Shown piece after piece: positions 44,869 through 48,696 of a stretch of DNA of 48,696 nucleotides. Within the stretch, counting starts at the first letter, position 1. Each line of letters opens with the position of its first letter. This DNA comes from Nostocoides sp. Soil756 (GTDB lineage: Bacteria > Actinomycetota > Actinomycetes > Actinomycetales > Dermatophilaceae). Both the position numbers and the translations under genes were made by a program. The notes below the pieces were generated by a model. That model saw only the letters and a program-made list of their open reading frames with translations. It was not told the origin of the DNA and did not search any database. The stretch covers positions 588,315 through 637,010 of the forward strand of contig NZ_LMSE01000002.1 in the NCBI RefSeq assembly GCF_001428065.1, given 5' to 3'.

Positions 44869-45390
44869 TCAGGCCCGGCGCCCCGCGACCGCCCGTAGCA
44901 CGAACGCGGTCCCGGCGACGGCCAGCAGCGCGAGGGCACCTAACCAGGGCCCCCAGCCGACGGGCGTGCGCGAGGCCGCCAGCCCCAACGCCGCGCCGAT
45001 CCCCCCGAGGGTGGCCAGTACCCCGGTCTGACGGGCCCAGCGCGCCGCGGTGGGGCCTGGCAGGGCCGCCCCCGGAGGCCAGGCCGCCAGCAGCGACAGC
45101 GCCAGGTGGGTGACGAGCAGCAGGGTGGCCCCGAGCGCGGCCAGCGACCAGTCGGTGACCGACGCCGGCACCGTGCGCGAAGTGGCCAGCACGAGCGCCT
45201 GCAGCGCGAGCAGTACCAGCGCCCCCCACGACGCCGGCGCGAGGAGCGCCCAGACGGTGGCACCCACCAGCAGCGGCCCGGCGATCTTCAGCGCCCCGGG
45301 GAGCTCGGCCATCGCCACGAGCAGCACCAGCACGTCGGTGGTGACCACCGCGCCGGCGGCCAGCCGGCGCCAGGTCGTCGCCGGGATCAT
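44869..45390 (-). CDS. Small membrane protein, last gene of the MoxR/DUF58 operon
   Basis: A 173-residue membrane protein with four or five hydrophobic segments: about 12-30 (AAGAVVTTDVLVLLVAMAEL), 40-57, 62-80, 88-107 and 140-165. The ATG overlaps the stop codon of the DUF58 gene (ATGA). No recognised domain; short paralogue-like membrane proteins often accompany DUF58/MoxR genes. Transcribed with the rest of the operon. A function in the same membrane complex is inferred only from coupling. Confidence 0.75.
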   Translation of the reverse strand: MIPATTWRRLAAGAVVTTDVLVLLVAMAELPGALKIAGPLLVGATVWALLAPASWGALVLLALQALVLATSRTVPASVTDWSLAALGATLLLVTHLALSLLAAWPPGAALPGPTAARWARQTGVLATLGGIGAALGLAASRTPVGWGPWLGALALLAVAGTAFVLRAVAGRRA

Positions 45391-46726
45391 CGGGCCACCG
45401 CCACGGAGCGACGGCGCCGGCCGAGGCCGCGCAGCACGGCGTCGAGCGACCCCGCGCCCCGCCACGGCACGACCGGGATGCCCGCGGCGGCGCAGCGGTG
45501 CACCTCGCGCTCGCGCTCGAGCAGCCGCAGCCGCCACACCAACCGGGCCACCCCGGGGTCCTCGATCCCGGTGACCGCGACGGCGTCGGACGCGAGAAGT
45601 GCGGGGTCGGCCAGCTCGGGCGGGAGGGTGTCGACGACGACCACAACGTGCCCGCTGCGAGCCAGCCGGACGGCCTGGCCCAGCGGCTCGGCCGACACCA
45701 GCCCCGACAGGAGCACCACGACCGCGCCCGGTGACACCGCTCGGGTCAGCTGGGCCCGGAGCAGCCGCTCCTCGCCGAGGGTCCCGCGGGCCGGTTCGGC
45801 GCGCCCGAGGCCGACCAGGATGCGCGCCAGCTGGTGGTGGCCCCCGACCGCCGGGACCTCGACCAGGCCCCCACCGCCGAGTACCGACAGCCCCACGCGG
45901 TCGCCGGTCGAGAGGTAGTGGGCCGCCACCGCACCGGCGGCCTCCACCGCCACGTCGAGGCTGGTCAGGCGACCCCGCGCCGGGTCGCGGTGCCCGACGT
46001 CGCGCACCGCGTCGACGACGACTCGCACCTCGGCGTCCTCGTCGGCGTAGGTGGTGGTCACGTGAAGGGCCCCGGTCCGCAGCGACACCGGCCAGTGGAT
46101 GCGGCGCAGGCGGTCGCCGGTACGGAACGGCCGGATGTCGGCGAGCTCGGTGCCGCCGCCGGGACGGGTGGAGCGGTGCTGGCCGACCAGCCCGACCGGG
46201 TGCGGCAGGGCGGCCCGGGAGGTGAAGTCGCCGGGCTTGGGGACGACCACCACCGTCTCGGTGCGCTGCTCGGGCCAGCTCCACACGAAGGACCCCAGGT
46301 CGCCGACGGCCGAGACCTGCGCCGGCCCCATCCGTCGCACGCCCCACCGGGTGGGGCGCACCCCCAGGGCCACCGGCACCGCCGTGCCGTCGCCCCGGGC
46401 GGTGGCCGCCACGTGGCCGTGGGCCGGGGTGGTCTCGGTCCAGCGGTCGGCGGGCAGGTGGGCCAGGACCTCGCGCAGGCCGTCGACGGGCTCGACGTCG
46501 ACCCGCCAGGTCAGGGTGTCACCCTCGTGGACCGGGCCGCCCTCGAGCCGGCTGCGCGCGGTCGGCGCGGCGTGGGGGGCGGTGCGCACCGACCACAGGG
46601 CCACCCCGAGCAGCGGGATCCCCAGCACCGCCACGTCTCCGCGGCGCAGCCCGGTGCCGATGACGAGCAGCGCCAGCCCCACCGCGGCGGCCCGGCCGAA
46701 GGCCCGGGTGGGCCGCCAGCCCCCGC

Positions 46727-46730
<4 letters not shown>
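45387..46730 (-). CDS. DUF58 domain-containing membrane protein
   Basis: A 447-residue protein with two short N-terminal hydrophobic segments (about 15-50, AVGLALLVIGTGLRRGDVAVLGIPLLGVALWSV) and a beta-rich middle. The DUF58 signature GTELADIRPFRTGDRLRRIHWPVSLRTGALHV is near 205-237. The C-terminal VWA-like part includes VRVVVDAVRD near 248, DRVGLSVLG near 293 and GAVVVLLSGL near 345. DUF58 proteins are partners of MoxR ATPases, perhaps in envelope or protein-complex assembly; exact function is not established. The GTG overlaps the moxR stop codon by 4 bases and its own stop overlaps the next gene, showing tight coupling. Confidence 0.88.
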
Positions 46731-47688
<958 letters not shown>

Positions 47689-47692
<4 letters not shown>

Positions 47693-48183
47693 GGGTTCTC
47701 CTTCGGACGGGACGGCTCGGCCGGGGTGTGGTGGGGACGGGGGATGCCAGGGGCGAGCGCCTCGAGCTCGGTGACGAGCCGTTCGACCTCCTCGAGGGTG
47801 GTGAGCCGCGGGGGCGCTGCCAGGTACGTCGCCAGCGGACCGGGCGGCACGCCGTGGGGCGCGCGGTCGCGGGCGATACGGGTGACGACGTCGTGCAGGC
47901 GCTCGGGAGCGCCGGTGTCGCGCGGCCCGGGCTGCAGGGTGCGGCGCAGGGTGGCGATGCCGGGCTCGGGCGGGACGTCGTCGGCGCGGCGCGGGAACCA
48001 GGCCCAGTCGACGTCGTCACGGCGCACGAGCACCGGGACGAACGCGATGAGCGCGACCCCGACCGCGGCGGCGGCCAGTGCCTGGAGGACCACCGGCCCC
48101 CGCACCAGGGTCAGGACCACGGCCACGAGGACCGCAGCGGCGGCGAGCCCGACGCGTGCCCGCGGGCCGGGGAGGTCAGCCAC
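47689..48183 (-). CDS. Small membrane protein in the MoxR/DUF58 operon
   Basis: A 164-residue protein with two N-terminal membrane segments (about 11-28, VGLAAAAVLVAVVLTLV, and 35-52, LAAAAVGVALIAFVPVLV) and a soluble tail. The tail has WFPRRADDVPPEPGIATLRRTLQPG and ends with a charged, Pro-rich stretch. No recognised domain. The GTG overlaps the DUF4129 gene's stop by 8 bases, and the tail end overlaps the MoxR start by 4 bases. It belongs to the operon; function is unknown. Confidence 0.78.
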
Positions 48184-48696
48184 GGCGGGCTCCCGCCTCG
48201 CGGGCCGGGGCCAGCTGGGCGTCGAGTGCCCGCAGGGCGTCCTCGGCCCGGGCGCGGTCGTCCTCGGTGAGCGGGTGGTGCGACCAGCTCGCCTCGCGGT
48301 AGAGGGCGGCCAGCGCGTGGAGGGCGCCGGCATCCACCACGTACCGCCCCAGAACGGCCACGGTGGTCTCGGTGGAGGTCCGCGAGGGCGGCAGCGGCAG
48401 GCCGGCCTCGCGCAGGCTGGCCTCGAGCCGGGTCCACGCCGCGACGATGCCCTCGGCCGGGCTGCCCGCCGAGAGGGCGGCGAAGCGTCCGGAGGCGTCG
48501 GAGGCGACCGTCGCCGCGACCCGGTCCACGTCCGGTCCGGTCGCCGCGTCGGCCTCGACCCGGCCCCGGGACCGGTAGGCGTCGAGCAGCTGACGCGCGA
48601 CCAGGGCCAGCAGGAAGAGCGCGGCGGCGCCCAGCAGGAGGGCGGTCCCGTAGCCGAGGACGGCGTCGAGCAGTCCACCGTCGCGGCGGGCGCCGG
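48176..48696 (-). CDS. DUF4129-type membrane protein, C-terminal part (5' end outside window)
   Basis: The open frame continues to the right edge, so the start is not in the window; the GTG at 48529 is an internal codon. A membrane segment (VLGYGTALLLGAAALFLLALVARQLL) sits near the visible N-terminal end. The soluble C-terminal region has AAWTRLEASLREAGLPLPPSRTSTETT and ALHALAALYREASWSHHPLTEDDRARAEDALRALD, typical of DUF4129 proteins that accompany MoxR/DUF58 or transglutaminase-like genes. Function not established. Stop overlaps the next gene's GTG by 8 bases. Confidence 0.82.
   Translation of the reverse strand, partial: GARRDGGLLDAVLGYGTALLLGAAALFLLALVARQLLDAYRSRGRVEADAATGPDVDRVAATVASDASGRFAALSAGSPAEGIVAAWTRLEASLREAGLPLPPSRTSTETTVAVLGRYVVDAGALHALAALYREASWSHHPLTEDDRARAEDALRALDAQLAPAREAGARRG

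Overview
This 48.7 kb window is chromosomal DNA from a very G+C-rich actinobacterium. GTG starts are frequent, genes overlap by 4 bases (ATGA/GTGA), and several genes look leaderless. Actinobacterial marker genes are present: two tandem clpP genes, TreY/TreZ trehalose synthesis, an Rv2466c-type thioredoxin-fold protein and a group II truncated haemoglobin. A Micrococcales member (for example Intrasporangiaceae) fits by impression only; genus cannot be fixed from sequence alone. No phage, transposase, integrase or CRISPR array was seen.

Layout. (1) 1-4.0 kb: 3' part of treY and complete treZ, which convert maltodextrin to trehalose. (2) 4.1-11.7 kb: a four-gene, translationally coupled ABC operon with two large FtsX-like permeases and two ATPases. 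(3) 11.7-16.4 kb: acyl-CoA thioesterase II, a MocR-type regulator divergent from a YczE-like membrane protein, and a DHA2 drug-efflux MFS protein. (4) 16.5-21.9 kb: a RecQ helicase with a C-terminal phosphoribosyltransferase-like domain, a small secreted protein, a serine beta-lactamase-fold hydrolase, and a coupled thioesterase/unknown pair. (5) 21.8-29.8 kb, minus strand: MFS, glycerophosphodiesterase, GH13 alpha-glucosidase, truncated haemoglobin, MscS channel and aminopeptidase N. (6) 29.9-33.4 kb: Rv2466c-like protein, rpiB, SpoIIE-type phosphatase, trmB, tRNA-Pro(UGG) and tRNA-Gly(UCC). (7) 33.4-35.4 kb: DUF389 membrane protein and secreted M43 metalloprotease. (8) 35.7-44.8 kb: the proteostasis block tig, clpP1, clpP2 and clpX, interrupted by an enoyl-CoA hydratase gene, a LacI-regulated MFS pair and an AbiEi/DUF559-like gene flanked by phased repeats. 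(9) 44.9 kb to the right edge, minus strand: a five-gene MoxR/DUF58/DUF4129 membrane operon, cut by the window end.

The order thioesterase, unknown protein, alpha-glucosidase, glbO, pepN, Rv2466c-like, rpiB ... tig, clpP1, clpP2, clpX matches, as I recall it, M. tuberculosis Rv2475c down to Rv2457c. The genes interrupting that order here are therefore the lineage-specific part.

The signals most worth a second look are: a degenerate tandem array with an exact 19-bp period (10 consecutive units) downstream of the AbiEi-like gene and a related 19-bp-phased array upstream of it; a 30-bp perfect palindrome of two overlapping 16-bp operators between the LacI regulator and its MFS gene; ClgR-like sites before both clpP1 and clpX; about ten TANNNT-like boxes placed 6 or 7 bases before start codons; and a 32-bp partial copy of the tRNA-Pro 3' end.
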